Both the position numbers and the translations under genes were made by a program. 64,000 nucleotides of DNA, taken from the NCBI GenBank assembly GCA_938092065.1, contig CALKND010000012.1:1-64000 (forward strand). The letters are read 5' to 3'. Under the pieces are notes generated by a model that searched no databases, had not been told where the DNA came from, and saw only the letters and a program-made list of their open reading frames with translations. This document shows positions 38,801-51,037 of the stretch, in pieces (positions within the stretch are counted from its first letter, which is position 1; each line of letters begins with the position of its first letter). Source of the stretch: an uncultured Rhodospirillales bacterium (lineage in GTDB: Bacteria > Pseudomonadota > Alphaproteobacteria > Rhodospirillales > JABHCV01).

Positions 38801-39385
38801 ATGGCCCTTGATCTAAATACCTATATTGATGCAGAGATGTCCTCCCATGAGGAGGTGTTTGCCGCCATGCGCGAGAGCATCTCAAAACCTTTTGGTGTTC
38901 TGTTGCGCGCATCTTTAAAGGCCATTGGCAGTGGTGGAAAGATTGTTTTTTTTGGTAACGGTGGTAGTGCTGCGGATGCACAACATCTGGCAACAGAACT
39001 GACCGTACGCTACATAAATGATAGGGCGCCCATCCCCGCCATTTCACTGAGCACTGACACGTCGTCTTTAACAGCCATTGGCAATGATCTTGGTTTTGAG
39101 GATGTTTTCGCCCGTCAGGTAGATGCCTTGGTCAGAGAGGAAGATGTGGTCATTGGTATCTCAACATCAGGAAATAGTGAGAATATTGTTCGCGCCCTAA
39201 GAAGAGCCAAGAGCAAAGGGGCTGTTGTTGCTGGATTTTCTGGTTGTGGCGGTGGTCGTATGCTTGGCCTTGCCAACCCCCTGCTAAACGTACCGTCCCA
39301 GCAAACTGCTCGCATCCAAGAAATGCATATTCTCATAGGTCACATGCTATGTGGTGCCTTAGAGCAGGAGCTTAGTTTAATATGA
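38801..39385 (+). CDS. gmhA: Sedoheptulose-7-phosphate (phosphoheptose) isomerase
   Basis: A 194-residue SIS-domain enzyme that makes D-glycero-D-manno-heptose 7-phosphate. FFGNGGSAADAQHLATELTVRY and GISTSGNSENIVRAL are the two SIS sugar-phosphate motifs, and the Glu and His of the active site fall in the first. Its stop overlaps the hldE start by four bases, so the first two heptose enzymes are coupled. Confidence 0.93.
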   Translation: MALDLNTYIDAEMSSHEEVFAAMRESISKPFGVLLRASLKAIGSGGKIVFFGNGGSAADAQHLATELTVRYINDRAPIPAISLSTDTSSLTAIGNDLGFEDVFARQVDALVREEDVVIGISTSGNSENIVRALRRAKSKGAVVAGFSGCGGGRMLGLANPLLNVPSQQTARIQEMHILIGHMLCGALEQELSLI

Positions 39386-40854
39386 GCGCACAAATTTCAA
39401 TATTTCAATTACTGGAAAACCTTCATCACGCTCGGGTCCTTTGTATAGGTGATGTTATTCTTGATCATTTTCATTATGGGTCTGTTAACCGCGTCTCCCC
39501 GGAAGCACCAATACCCGTGCTTAAGCTTGAAAGAAAAGTAACAATGCTTGGCGGTGCTGGAAATGTTGTGCGAAACCTTGCCGGGCTTGGTGCACAGGTT
39601 AATTTCACTTCGGTCATTGGAAAGGATCCTGAAGGAGCTGAAATCAAAAGGCTTATTCGCGAAGAAGGCCTTGTAGACATGCTACTTGTTGATGACGGTG
39701 CTCGACAAACATCTGTAAAAACCCGTTACCTGGCTGATGGCCAACAAATATTGCGCACAGATCACGAAAGCATTTTTACCCTGAGCCATAACATAGAGGA
39801 AAAGCTAATCGCCAAGGCCGTTCAAGCCATGCAAAGTTGTGATGCTGTCATTCTTTCCGACTATGCTAAGGGTGTACTCACAGACAAAACTATAGTGGAG
39901 CTAATCAGAGCCGCAAAGATAGAGTCAAAAGTTGTAATCGTTGATCCCAAAGGGATAGACTACGGCCGCTACAGCGGAGCTGATATTATCACGCCAAACC
40001 GTCGCGAACTTTTTGAGGCTACCGGCATGCCTACAGACAGTGACGGAGAGGTAACTCTGGCTGCACAATCTTTGATCGATAAGTACAGTTTTGGGAGCGT
40101 ATTGGCTACACGCTCAATGGACGGCATGACCCTACTCAAAAAAGATGGTGGCCTATCCCATTTGAGGGCAGAATCAATTGATGTGTTTGATGTATCCGGC
40201 GCAGGCGACACGGTTGTTGCAACCCTAGCTGCCGCCATCAGTGCAGGAGCTGATATTGAAGATGCAGCAAGACTTGCAAACGTTGCTGCTGGAATTGTTG
40301 TTGGTAAAGTGGGTACAGCTGTTGTTTTCACCAAAGATTTCCTGACGGAATTACTTCATCAGGACCAAATAAATTCTGAAGCCAAAATCTTAGGGCTTGA
40401 ACCAGCGCTTGATCGTCTTGATAAATGGCGCCGTGACGGCAACATCGTTGGCTTTACAAATGGCTGTTTTGACCTGCTTCACCCAGGCCACATATCACTT
40501 TTAAATCAAGCACAAGATGCAGCGGATAAGCTTGTTGTTGGCCTAAATAGTGATTCTTCAGTCAAACTGCTTAAAGGCGATGAAAGACCTGTTCAAAGCG
40601 AGCTTGCGCGCGCCATAATACTTGCGTCTTTGTCAGCCGTCGACATGGTGATCATCTTCTCTGAGGAAACCCCAATTAAACTCATCGAAGAACTACGTCC
40701 AGATGTGCTAGTTAAAGGAGCTGATTACACTCTTAGAAATGTAGTTGGATCCGATATAGTCAGTTCCTATGGTGGGCGCGTTTTATTGGCTGAAATAATG
40801 CCAGGCCATTCGACTACAGGAACCATCGCTAAACTTGGAAGAGATGCCATTTAG
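39382..40854 (+). CDS. hldE: Bifunctional heptose-7-phosphate kinase / heptose-1-phosphate adenylyltransferase
   Basis: A 490-residue two-domain enzyme. Residues ~1-330 are a PfkB-type kinase (GGAGNVVRNLAGLG near the start, DVSGAGDTVVATLAAAI as the nucleotide/catalytic motif). Residues ~350-490 are a nucleotidyltransferase with GCFDLLHPGHISLL (HxGH). Together with GmhA it makes ADP-heptose for the LPS inner core. The GmhB phosphatase and HldD epimerase are not in view. The stop is interleaved with that of the convergent PBP gene. Confidence 0.95.
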   Translation: MSAQISIFQLLENLHHARVLCIGDVILDHFHYGSVNRVSPEAPIPVLKLERKVTMLGGAGNVVRNLAGLGAQVNFTSVIGKDPEGAEIKRLIREEGLVDMLLVDDGARQTSVKTRYLADGQQILRTDHESIFTLSHNIEEKLIAKAVQAMQSCDAVILSDYAKGVLTDKTIVELIRAAKIESKVVIVDPKGIDYGRYSGADIITPNRRELFEATGMPTDSDGEVTLAAQSLIDKYSFGSVLATRSMDGMTLLKKDGGLSHLRAESIDVFDVSGAGDTVVATLAAAISAGADIEDAARLANVAAGIVVGKVGTAVVFTKDFLTELLHQDQINSEAKILGLEPALDRLDKWRRDGNIVGFTNGCFDLLHPGHISLLNQAQDAADKLVVGLNSDSSVKLLKGDERPVQSELARAIILASLSAVDMVIIFSEETPIKLIEELRPDVLVKGADYTLRNVVGSDIVSSYGGRVLLAEIMPGHSTTGTIAKLGRDAI

Positions 40855-42794
40855 GGCGACGAGCTTTCCCCCTCTGCAAAGACACCTAATAGCTTGTGCC
40901 AGAAACTTTTTTTTCCATCACTTGCAGATGGTCCCAGCCTGCTAGCTTCAATGATAGATGGCAGTAATACCTCACTATTGCTTGGCAGTGACCGAACTGG
41001 AATGCGAGTGTGTGCTGCAATCATAAAATCTCGCCAAGCTTTTGCTGGTAGTCCACCACCCGTAATATTCTTCATGGGATCCTGATTATCATTTCCCATC
41101 CACACACCAGCTATGAGATCTGCGCTATACCCAATGAACCATGCATCCCGGTTGTTCTGACTAGTTCCAGTTTTTCCAGCTACATGACGACTAAAATTAG
41201 CCGCCTTGCCTGTCCCCTCTTCTAATGCCTTTGACAGCATAGCATTCATCGCGCCTGCAATTTGCGCCTTAATAACTCGACCAGGCCCCGATCCCTGGCG
41301 GCTATAAAGGATCTTTCCATCACCATCTTTAATTTTCTCAATCCCGTATGGCCACACCCCAAAGCCACCACTAGCAAAGGCGCCATAAGACGCCGTCATC
41401 TCAATCAAACTAACACCATTGACCCCTAATGCTATGCTGGGAGCAGAGAGCAGATTCGCTGTAATTCCTAAACGTCGGGCGATGGCAATGACGTTATCTC
41501 GACCGACTGTCTCTGAAATGCTGACAGCGACTGTATTAATCGACTTTGATAGGGCATCTGTCATGCTAACTTTACCTTGGTATCTTCTAGTAAAATTTCG
41601 CGGGCTCCAGTCTTCAATTTTTAGTGGCTCGTCCATAAATTTGCTACTTGGCCTCAAACCTTTTTCAAGTCCCGCAAGAAAGACGATAGGCTTGAACGCA
41701 GAACCTGGTTGTCGTTTAGCCTGGGTTGCCCGGTTATATTGAGAAACACCATAGTCGGCTCCACCTATCATCGCTCGCACTGCCCCGTTTGGTGTCATCG
41801 CAATAAGAGCGGCTTGAGATACGTTGAGTCCTTTGCCTCTTTTCAGCGCCTTAGCAACGGCGCGCTCCCCGTCCATCTGTAAAATTTTATCCAATGTTGT
41901 AGTAACGACGATGTCAGCATTTCCCGGTGACACATAGCCTGATACCTGAGATAAAATCCAGTCTGTAAAATAACGAGATCTTCTGGATGTCTTTAATGGC
42001 TTGATCCCAACTGAACCTTTATTAAAACCTTCTTTTTCAGACTCGCTCAGATAACCAGCGGCAACCATATTGGCGAGCACCTGAGAAGTACGTTTCTTTG
42101 CCAGTTCAAGATTATGTACCGGATTATAGCGTGATGGTGCCTTCAACAGCCCTGCAAGCATAGCTGATTCATATGTGTTCATATCCTTTGCAGACTTTTT
42201 GAAGTAGCGCCTAGAAGCAGCTTCCACGCCATAGGTGCCCGAGCCTAAGTATACCCTGTTCAAATAAACTGTTAAAATCTGTTCTTTCGAAAATTTTTGT
42301 TCCAGCCACAAAGATAAAATAAGCTCTTGAACTTTTCTTTTTAAAGTTCTTTTAGGAGATAAAAACAGATTTTTTGCTAGCTGCTGGGTCAGTGTGGATC
42401 CACCTTGGACTATTCGACCCGCATTTAAGTTGGCGTATGCGGCACGTGCTAGACCAAGCAAATCAAGTCCAAAGTGTGAATAAAATCGCCTGTCTTCCGT
42501 TGCTAATACGGCCTGACTCAAGGCGGGCGGAAGCTCATTAAGATCAACCGGAAATCCATAGATATCTCCCAGTGTTAACAGATGCGTATTGTCTCTTGCA
42601 TTAACAGTAACTGTCGGTTGGCGCGTTGCGGCAAGAATTTTGTCAACATCAGGTATGTCATAAGCATAAAACGCCAACAAACCGATAAGTGCTATAAAAA
42701 TCCACACTCCTATTGCGGCTATACGCAAAGACCATCTGCCAATTAAGCTTGAGAGGGGCTTTGCATTTGAAGAATTAGGCGCGCGCTTACCCAT
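40851..42794 (-). CDS. Class A penicillin-binding protein (PBP1A-type)
   Basis: A 647-residue bifunctional peptidoglycan synthase with one N-terminal membrane helix (about residues 24-46). The GT51 transglycosylase has ATEDRRFYSHFGLD, GGSTLTQQLAKNLFL and KVQELILSLWLE. The transpeptidase has S-x-x-K in PGSAFKPIVF, S-x-N in KSINTVAVS and KTGT in AGKTGTSQNNRDAWF. It is shorter than E. coli PBP1A and lacks the OB-type insertion. Convergent with hldE by a four-base stop overlap. Confidence 0.92.
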   Translation of the reverse strand: MGKRAPNSSNAKPLSSLIGRWSLRIAAIGVWIFIALIGLLAFYAYDIPDVDKILAATRQPTVTVNARDNTHLLTLGDIYGFPVDLNELPPALSQAVLATEDRRFYSHFGLDLLGLARAAYANLNAGRIVQGGSTLTQQLAKNLFLSPKRTLKRKVQELILSLWLEQKFSKEQILTVYLNRVYLGSGTYGVEAASRRYFKKSAKDMNTYESAMLAGLLKAPSRYNPVHNLELAKKRTSQVLANMVAAGYLSESEKEGFNKGSVGIKPLKTSRRSRYFTDWILSQVSGYVSPGNADIVVTTTLDKILQMDGERAVAKALKRGKGLNVSQAALIAMTPNGAVRAMIGGADYGVSQYNRATQAKRQPGSAFKPIVFLAGLEKGLRPSSKFMDEPLKIEDWSPRNFTRRYQGKVSMTDALSKSINTVAVSISETVGRDNVIAIARRLGITANLLSAPSIALGVNGVSLIEMTASYGAFASGGFGVWPYGIEKIKDGDGKILYSRQGSGPGRVIKAQIAGAMNAMLSKALEEGTGKAANFSRHVAGKTGTSQNNRDAWFIGYSADLIAGVWMGNDNQDPMKNITGGGLPAKAWRDFMIAAHTRIPVRSLPSNSEVLLPSIIEASRLGPSASDGKKSFWHKLLGVFAEGESSSP

Positions 42795-43039
42795 AATGCA
42801 ATAATTTAGTAAATTTCACAGTACGAAACACCATAATATTTTTTGTAAAATTTTGTTATAAATCTGACAGCATTCAGATTAGAAACTCACATTTTGACCC
42901 AATATATTTGAGCCTCGTGCATACCTACACCAGCTATGTTTGCATAACTTATGTTTTAATCTTTGCAATTCACTTGGTCCACTTTAGGTAATTAATTATC
43001 AGTCAGCTCTATACTATTCATACTCCTGAGAAATCCTTC

Positions 43040-45529
<2,490 letters not shown>

Positions 45530-45545
45530 TCATTTTCCCACTCAA

Positions 45546-46766
45546 TTAAGTAGGTGTGATTACAGCGTTATTAACACTAAAAAACTGGGCTACATTTTTT
45601 ATTGGAGAGAAAAGACCCTCATCAGTTCCGGTCATCCAAGCTTGAATACCAAGCTTAATAATTTCTTCAAATAAGGCCTCACGACGGGCCTCATCCAAAT
45701 GTGCGGCCACCTCATCCAACAATAATAAGGGCAGTGATCCCTTTTGTGCAGCACCTAGGCGTGCATTTGCTAGGATCAAAGAAATCAGCAACGCCTTTTG
45801 CTCACCAGTAGAACATAGTTTAGCGATTTGTCCGGTACTTAAATGGCACACTTCCATATCACTGCGATGCGGACCAATTTGGGCAGAACCATTCTCTCGA
45901 TCACCTTGGCGATTGTCTTCTAGGAACTTTTTCATTCGGTCTTCAGCCTCAAGCGCTGGAGCACAATCTAGCCAATCTTCCAAAGTGCCTGTGACGCTTA
46001 AACTCGCACCCGGAAAAACTCCTTCTTGTGCGGACTGGCCTGTAAGTTGATCAAGCTTTGTCGCTAGTTCAATTCTAGCAGCGCTAACAGCAACACCTTT
46101 TGAAGCCATAGTTCTTTCCAACACGCTAAGCCATTCCGGGTCCGCCACCCGATTGCTATCTGGCTGGCCGTGGCGCAACAGATGGGAACGCTCGCGCATT
46201 GCATGTTCATAGGCAGAGACTCTACCTGCGTGGGCCGGGTCTATACCAAATACAAGCCGATCAAGAAAACGTCTGCGTGCTGATGCCCCTTCAAGAAAAA
46301 GTCTATCCATTTGTGGAGTTAACCAATGGGCACTGAGGATTTCGCCTAACGCTGTTTGAGATCGTATGATTTCACCATCTACGTGAACTATTCGTTTTTC
46401 ACGGCGTGCACCTGGGAGAATTTCACGGCCAGTGCCGACTGTACGAGGTCCATCTTTCGTCTCCAGATTAGCTGCTACTGCCCAGGGCCTATTAGCAAGC
46501 TCGATGGACTTTGGATCACGGCGTGATATTTCAGCTAACTTCACACCGCGCAACCCACGACCTGGAACCAAAAAGGACAGCGCTTCAAGCACATTCGTTT
46601 TACCTGCCCCGTTGGGACCATTAAGGACGACAGGTTCAGGCCCAACTTCCATACGCTGGCTTTCATAACAGCGGAACTCACTCAAGGTCAGGCGGACGAC
46701 AGAGGATCTTGGCGCAAAAGCAGCACCTTGGTTAGCGCTATCCGCCAACTTTTCCTGTCTTGCCAA
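45546..46766 (-). CDS. recF: DNA replication and repair protein RecF
   Basis: A 406-residue SMC-like ATPase acting in gap repair and RecA loading. Walker A is GPNGAGKTNVLEAL, the signature is STGEQKALLISLILA and Walker B LLLLDEVAAHLDEARRE. It has a longer N-terminus than average (about 20 residues before LTLSEFRCYES). It lies 30 bases after dnaN and 31 before gyrB. Confidence 0.95.
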   Translation of the reverse strand: MARQEKLADSANQGAAFAPRSSVVRLTLSEFRCYESQRMEVGPEPVVLNGPNGAGKTNVLEALSFLVPGRGLRGVKLAEISRRDPKSIELANRPWAVAANLETKDGPRTVGTGREILPGARREKRIVHVDGEIIRSQTALGEILSAHWLTPQMDRLFLEGASARRRFLDRLVFGIDPAHAGRVSAYEHAMRERSHLLRHGQPDSNRVADPEWLSVLERTMASKGVAVSAARIELATKLDQLTGQSAQEGVFPGASLSVTGTLEDWLDCAPALEAEDRMKKFLEDNRQGDRENGSAQIGPHRSDMEVCHLSTGQIAKLCSTGEQKALLISLILANARLGAAQKGSLPLLLLDEVAAHLDEARREALFEEIIKLGIQAWMTGTDEGLFSPIKNVAQFFSVNNAVITPT

Positions 46767-46795
46767 TCCGGTAAAATGGATCAGGACTGCCTTCC

Positions 46796-47911
46796 TTACA
46801 CTCGCATGGGCATCAGCACATAAAGAGCGCTGTTGTCATCGGTTTCACTTAATATTGTTGGAGACGCGGCATCCGCCAATGTGAAGCGTGCGTTATCACC
46901 TTCTATTTGACGAGTAATATCCAGTAAATAGCTTGAATTAAAGCCAATTTCCATAGCTTCACCCTGATAACTCACTTCTAATTCTTCCGTTGCGGTGCCG
47001 GACTCTGGGCTAGAAGCTGAGAGTACCAGTGTTCCATTGGTTAGAGAAAGCTTAATAGCACGCGACTTTTCAGTGGAAATGGCCGACACCCTATCAACAG
47101 CCTCAGCAAAACTCTTGCAATCGACCACCATTTCCTTGTCATTCCCAACGGGAATAACCCGCTCATAATCAGGGAATGTGCCGTCAATCAGCTTTGATGT
47201 AAGAATGACATTATCGAAGGTAAATCGAATTTTTGTTTCTGAAAGCTCGACCTCTACATCGTCGACAGTTTCGTCTATCAGCTTACGTAATTCGCTAACT
47301 GTCTTACGCGGCAAAATTACACCGGGCATGCGATCTGCAGTGTTTGGAAGCGGTCCCTCAACACTAGCGAGACGATGGCCATCTGTGGCCACTGCGCGCA
47401 ACACTCTAGAGCCATTGCGCTCAGCGGCATGGAGGTAGATACCGTTCAAATAATAACGGGTTTCCTCAGTCGATATGGCAAATCGTGTGCGATCAATAAG
47501 GCCGCGAATCTCGGACGCGGGTAAAGAAAATGTGTGCACCATTTCACCGCCAGACATGACCGGGAAATCATCTGTCGGAAGACAGGTTAAAGTAAAGCGG
47601 GAGCGCCCAGAGCTAAGCAGCAACTGTCCTTCACCATCACTATCAAATTCTACCTGAGAGCCTTCTGGCAATTTTCGCACAATTTCGTAAAGGGTTTGGG
47701 CACGTGCAGTTGTTGCACCCGGTTGACTGACATTTGCGTCACCCTTGTCAACAATATCCAGATCCATATCTGTGGCGTTCAGGCTGAGGCACCCTTCACC
47801 TGCATCCAATCTGACATTGGAGAGAATGGGAATTGTATTGCGGCGCTCAACCACGCTTTGCACATGCCCCAAAGACTTCAACAATGCTCCCCGTTCAATA
47901 GTAAATTTCAT
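46796..47911 (-). CDS. dnaN: DNA polymerase III beta sliding clamp
   Basis: A 371-residue clamp starting at ATG 47911 (MKFTIERGALLKSL), the usual DnaN N-terminus. The frame stays open 37 codons further upstream but that part is not clamp-like. Three clamp domains are visible, with IPILSNVRLDA in the first, and the C-terminal YVLMPMRV as expected. The 232-base gap from dnaA contains a C8 tract (48002-48009) and a small CTGAGA/TCTCAG hairpin (48069-48088). Confidence 0.97.
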   Translation of the reverse strand: MKFTIERGALLKSLGHVQSVVERRNTIPILSNVRLDAGEGCLSLNATDMDLDIVDKGDANVSQPGATTARAQTLYEIVRKLPEGSQVEFDSDGEGQLLLSSGRSRFTLTCLPTDDFPVMSGGEMVHTFSLPASEIRGLIDRTRFAISTEETRYYLNGIYLHAAERNGSRVLRAVATDGHRLASVEGPLPNTADRMPGVILPRKTVSELRKLIDETVDDVEVELSETKIRFTFDNVILTSKLIDGTFPDYERVIPVGNDKEMVVDCKSFAEAVDRVSAISTEKSRAIKLSLTNGTLVLSASSPESGTATEELEVSYQGEAMEIGFNSSYLLDITRQIEGDNARFTLADAASPTILSETDDNSALYVLMPMRV

Positions 47912-48143
47912 AATACATCTACGTTCAAGTATGGTTAAAAAAGTACTCTCGTGCGTGCCGCCAAGGAAGTTGCGTGGGTGACAACACAGAAAGTTAATTC
48001 TCCCCCCCCGACAAAGACTCATAGTATTATAGCAAATGGCTTTAAAATCAGAAGACTTTTCGCTACAGCTGAGAAGCTTTTCTCTCAGTTACCCATAGTC
48101 TTGAAATAGGACGTTAAAACACAGATAGATGGCAGGGGGCTAT

Positions 48144-49556
48144 TCAGCCTTCCAGCATACGCCTTAGAAGTTCGACATCTTCAGCGAAGGACGTGTCGCA
48201 GTCCCGCAACTCTTCCACCTTTTTTACCGCATGCATGACTGTGGTGTGGTCACGACCCCCAAACTTACGACCAATCTCAGGTAATGATCGTGATGTTAGT
48301 TGCTTCGCTAGGTACATAGCGACTTGACGGGGGCGGGCGACAGAACGGGCCCGACGGGCAGAGTGCATGTCAGAGACCCTAATATTAAAGTGGGAAGAAA
48401 CCCGCTTCTGTATATCTTCAATTGTCACTCGCCGGTCATTCGCACGAAGAAGGTCATGGAGAACTTCTTGGGCTGTTTCGAGGGTGATATCACGACCAAC
48501 CAACTGAGAATGAGCAACAACTCGATTCAAAGCTCCTTCAAGTTCGCGCACATTTGTTGTGATCTTGTGAGCTAGAAATTCCATAATTTTTTGGGGAACT
48601 TCAACCTTAAGCTGTTCAGCCTTGGACTCAAGAATTCCCAGACGCAATTCGTATGTGGTGGCATGAATGTCTGCAACTAGGCCGCAATTTAGGCGTGATT
48701 GCAAACGCTCTTCCATGCCTTCTAAGTCTGATGGTGATTTATCTGCTGAGATAACAATCTGACGGCCCTGGTCGACCAGAGCGTTAAAAGTGTGAAAAAA
48801 CTCTTCCTGTGTCGCGCCTTTACCACCTATGAACTGAACATCATCAATCATTAAGACATCTACATTGCGAAACATTTCCTTAAAATCAACTGTGTTATGT
48901 TCTTTCAGAGCTCGGATAAAGCGATACATGAACTTTTCAGCCGACAAGTATATTACCGTGCGCTTGGGATCCTGTTGAGAGATATGCAATGCCATCGCAT
49001 GCATCAAATGAGTTTTGCCAAGGCCAACACCACCATACAAGAAAAGAGGATTGAACGTAACTGAAGGCGCGTCAGCCACGCGTCTTGCCGCTGCATAGGC
49101 AAACTCATTCGGCTTGCCAACGACAAAATTATCAAAGGAAAAACGTACGTCCAATGGTGCGCTGATTTCAGAAGTGCTATTTTCAAATGACCGGCGGCTC
49201 TCTGTTGAGGCCATGCTGACGGCAGCGGACGTAGCTGCTTCAGCGGCGGCTGCAACAGATGTTTTTTTGACCACTTCTTGTGAAGACAGCTCGGGCTGAA
49301 TCAAAATCTCAACAGAATGTACAGTGGCATCTATGGCATTCCACAAGATGCCAAGCTTGTCCAGATAATGAGCAACTGCCCAGTCGCGCATGAAACGTGT
49401 GGGGACAGAAAGCCGAGCAGCCCCATCAACAACACTGCGAATTGTCATTGGTTTGATCCAACTTTGGAAGGCAGCCTCACCAATTTCTAATCTTAAATTT
49501 TTACAAACCTCTGACCAGTTACTTTCATTGGTCTCCTCAGCTTCTTCATTTGCCAT
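48144..49556 (-). CDS. dnaA: Chromosomal replication initiator DnaA
   Basis: A 470-residue initiator. Domain I is at about 14-85 (SWIKPMTI). Domain III AAA+ has Walker A GGVGLGKTHLMHA and Walker B VLMIDDVQFIGG. Domain IV carries the DnaA-box-binding signature GGRDHTTVMHAVKKV. GGAGG stands 12 bases before the ATG. It leads the minus-strand run to gyrB. The promoter region holds a perfect 20-bp inverted repeat. I saw no good DnaA box in the 743 bases upstream apart from one with a mismatch (49840-49848). Confidence 0.98.
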   Translation of the reverse strand: MANEEAEETNESNWSEVCKNLRLEIGEAAFQSWIKPMTIRSVVDGAARLSVPTRFMRDWAVAHYLDKLGILWNAIDATVHSVEILIQPELSSQEVVKKTSVAAAAEAATSAAVSMASTESRRSFENSTSEISAPLDVRFSFDNFVVGKPNEFAYAAARRVADAPSVTFNPLFLYGGVGLGKTHLMHAMALHISQQDPKRTVIYLSAEKFMYRFIRALKEHNTVDFKEMFRNVDVLMIDDVQFIGGKGATQEEFFHTFNALVDQGRQIVISADKSPSDLEGMEERLQSRLNCGLVADIHATTYELRLGILESKAEQLKVEVPQKIMEFLAHKITTNVRELEGALNRVVAHSQLVGRDITLETAQEVLHDLLRANDRRVTIEDIQKRVSSHFNIRVSDMHSARRARSVARPRQVAMYLAKQLTSRSLPEIGRKFGGRDHTTVMHAVKKVEELRDCDTSFAEDVELLRRMLEG

Positions 49557-49606
49557 TTACGATTAATACCTCCACTAACCAACACCCAAAAAAGCTACGA
49601 TTAAAA

Positions 49607-49682
49607 TAAAATTCATCTGACAAGACGCAAACCTCTTTTTTTACAATACTTTTTGTCTATAAGTCTTGTCAGATGAATTTTA
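49607..49682 (-). promoter_or_regulatory. Likely dnaA promoter bracketed by a perfect 20-bp inverted repeat
   Basis: Arms 49607-49626 and 49663-49682 are exact reverse complements (20 of 20), separated by 36 bases. On the minus strand the distal arm contains CTGACA (49672-49667), a near-consensus -35, and TATTGT (49648-49643) follows 18 bases later as -10. The predicted start is near 49636, so the second arm lies at the very start of the transcript. Arm centres are 56 bases apart, about five helical turns. Confidence 0.65.
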
Positions 49683-50233
49683 AAAATCGTCAACTGGCTA
49701 AACTTATCTGAACATTTAAAAGCTCACCTTTTTTACCACTCGTAAAGTTCACTCTCTGCTTTAGAAGTCCCAATAGAACCACTGGTAACTTAAATTAAAA
49801 TATATGATTGGCAGGAACCTATTAGTTTTGAATTTCTATTTAGCCACAACTAATTCTACAGAACAGGAAACTAGAACTTCTTGTATTGTTTGAATATTGT
49901 TGCCATGATTTTCAAAAAGAAATTGAGTCCCCCATACTCTTTCAACTATACTGTGCAGCCTGTGCCAAATAATACTTTATTAATTCGAGTTTTTATTTAG
50001 CGAGAAGATGTCCCCCTGTAGATTATTCATTAGTTACCTAAACTATATTAGGCAAGTGCCCATTGTTATTTTGGGTGCTTGCAGGCCCCCCCCTAAACAC
50101 GGCATAATCTTAAAAACAAATTACAGAGAGATTTCTTTTGTTGCAACGTGATCTTATGGAGAACGTCTAAAATAATTTCCTTGACAGAAACATTGTCTTC
50201 GAGTCCTGAGTCACTCAATACTCGTTAAGCTTT

Positions 50234-50264
50234 AAAAAAAGGCCGCACCTTTAGGGAGCGACCT
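50234..50264 (-). terminator. Rho-independent terminator of rpsT
   Basis: Read on the minus strand, a 10-bp stem (one mismatch, one G-U) with loop CTAAA is followed directly by seven T. It lies 36 bases after the rpsT stop. Confidence 0.9.
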
Positions 50265-50299
50265 CATAGTTCTTTTTAATCTTACCGGATACAGTTTTA

Positions 50300-50566
50300 T
50301 CAAGCAGCCATTTTTTTTACACTGGCAGACAATCGAGAAATTTTCCTAGACATAGTATTCTTGTGAAAAATTCCTTTCTGAGCTCCTCGTGCCATTATAG
50401 GCTGCGCCGCTTGCAGTGCAGCTTTAGCAGCAGCCTGATTGCCACTTTTTATCGCCTCTTCAACTTTGCGAACGAATGTACGTATTCGAGTGCGGCGGAT
50501 GCTGTTGGCTATTGTACGACGTTCAACTTGGCGGATCCGTTTCTTTGCCTGTGCATGATTAGCCAT
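50300..50566 (-). CDS. rpsT: 30S ribosomal protein S20
   Basis: An 88-residue, very basic helical protein that binds 16S rRNA. It begins [39 protein letters not shown], typical of S20, and ends in [12 protein letters not shown]. It is monocistronic, with its own strong promoter and terminator, upstream of dnaA on the same strand as in most alphaproteobacteria. Confidence 0.97.
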   Translation of the reverse strand: MANHAQAKKRIRQVERRTIANSIRRTRIRTFVRKVEEAIKSGNQAAAKAALQAAQPIMARGAQKGIFHKNTMSRKISRLSASVKKMAA

Positions 50567-50614
50567 GGTTTAATGTTCCGTAAGTAATAACTATTTAAAG
50601 CAAGCCAAGGCAGG

Positions 50615-50643
50615 CTTATATAACTCGCTGAGCGCTCCGTCAA
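50615..50643 (-). promoter_or_regulatory. Strong sigma70-type promoter of rpsT
   Basis: On the minus strand TTGACG (50643-50638) and TATAAG (50620-50615) are exactly 17 bases apart, one mismatch each from consensus. A G/C-rich discriminator (GCCTGCC) follows, as expected for a growth-rate-controlled ribosomal promoter. Confidence 0.75.
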
Positions 50644-51037
50644 GCTCGGATTTCTGCTTAGTCTATGCCTTTAGGCAAGACATGGTTTACCTATTCCTAG
50701 AAGTGAACTGGAGCTTGGCTGCAATAATCACCCTACCTCATTTGTTTTTTCGTTAATAAAGTTGTCCATAACAGTGAACTTACAAAATGGGAACCTTCAG
50801 TCAAGGTCACACCATGAGAACAATTTGTTAGTTTTAATGCTCATCGTCACTCTAGGCTGCTATAACTTTTACAATGGGTTCAATAACTCTTGAGCAAATT
50901 TGTCTTTAGGAGATTTAATATCTTTGGACGATTGAGCGTTATCAAACCAACACGGCATTTAGTGTCAACAATGTTATTTTCATACGCCACAAGTCTAAAC
51001 GCCAAACTCCATATACATCTTGTTTGGTTGATATACG
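50644..51037. other. Intergenic gap beyond the rpsT promoter
   Basis: About 390 bases between the rpsT promoter and the stop of the next gene upstream. A short TGCCT/AGGCA hairpin near 50670 is the only structure seen. No open frame or RNA gene was recognised. Confidence 0.45.

Larger units (their letters stand above)
49557..50299. other. dnaA-rpsT intergenic region
   Basis: A 743-base AT-rich gap with no credible open frame. It holds the dnaA promoter repeat, a plus-strand hairpin with a 10-bp stem (50052-50061 with 50073-50082; two G-U pairs that only work as plus-strand RNA), a C8 tract right after it (50086-50093), and the rpsT terminator. In some alphaproteobacteria oriC lies near dnaA, but DnaA boxes are scarce here. 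Confidence 0.55.

Noticed and set aside
49557-50299. oriC next to dnaA
   Set aside because: Only one DnaA box with a mismatch (49840-49848) was found, so I do not call an origin here; the nrdJ-proximal cluster is a better candidate but is also unproven.
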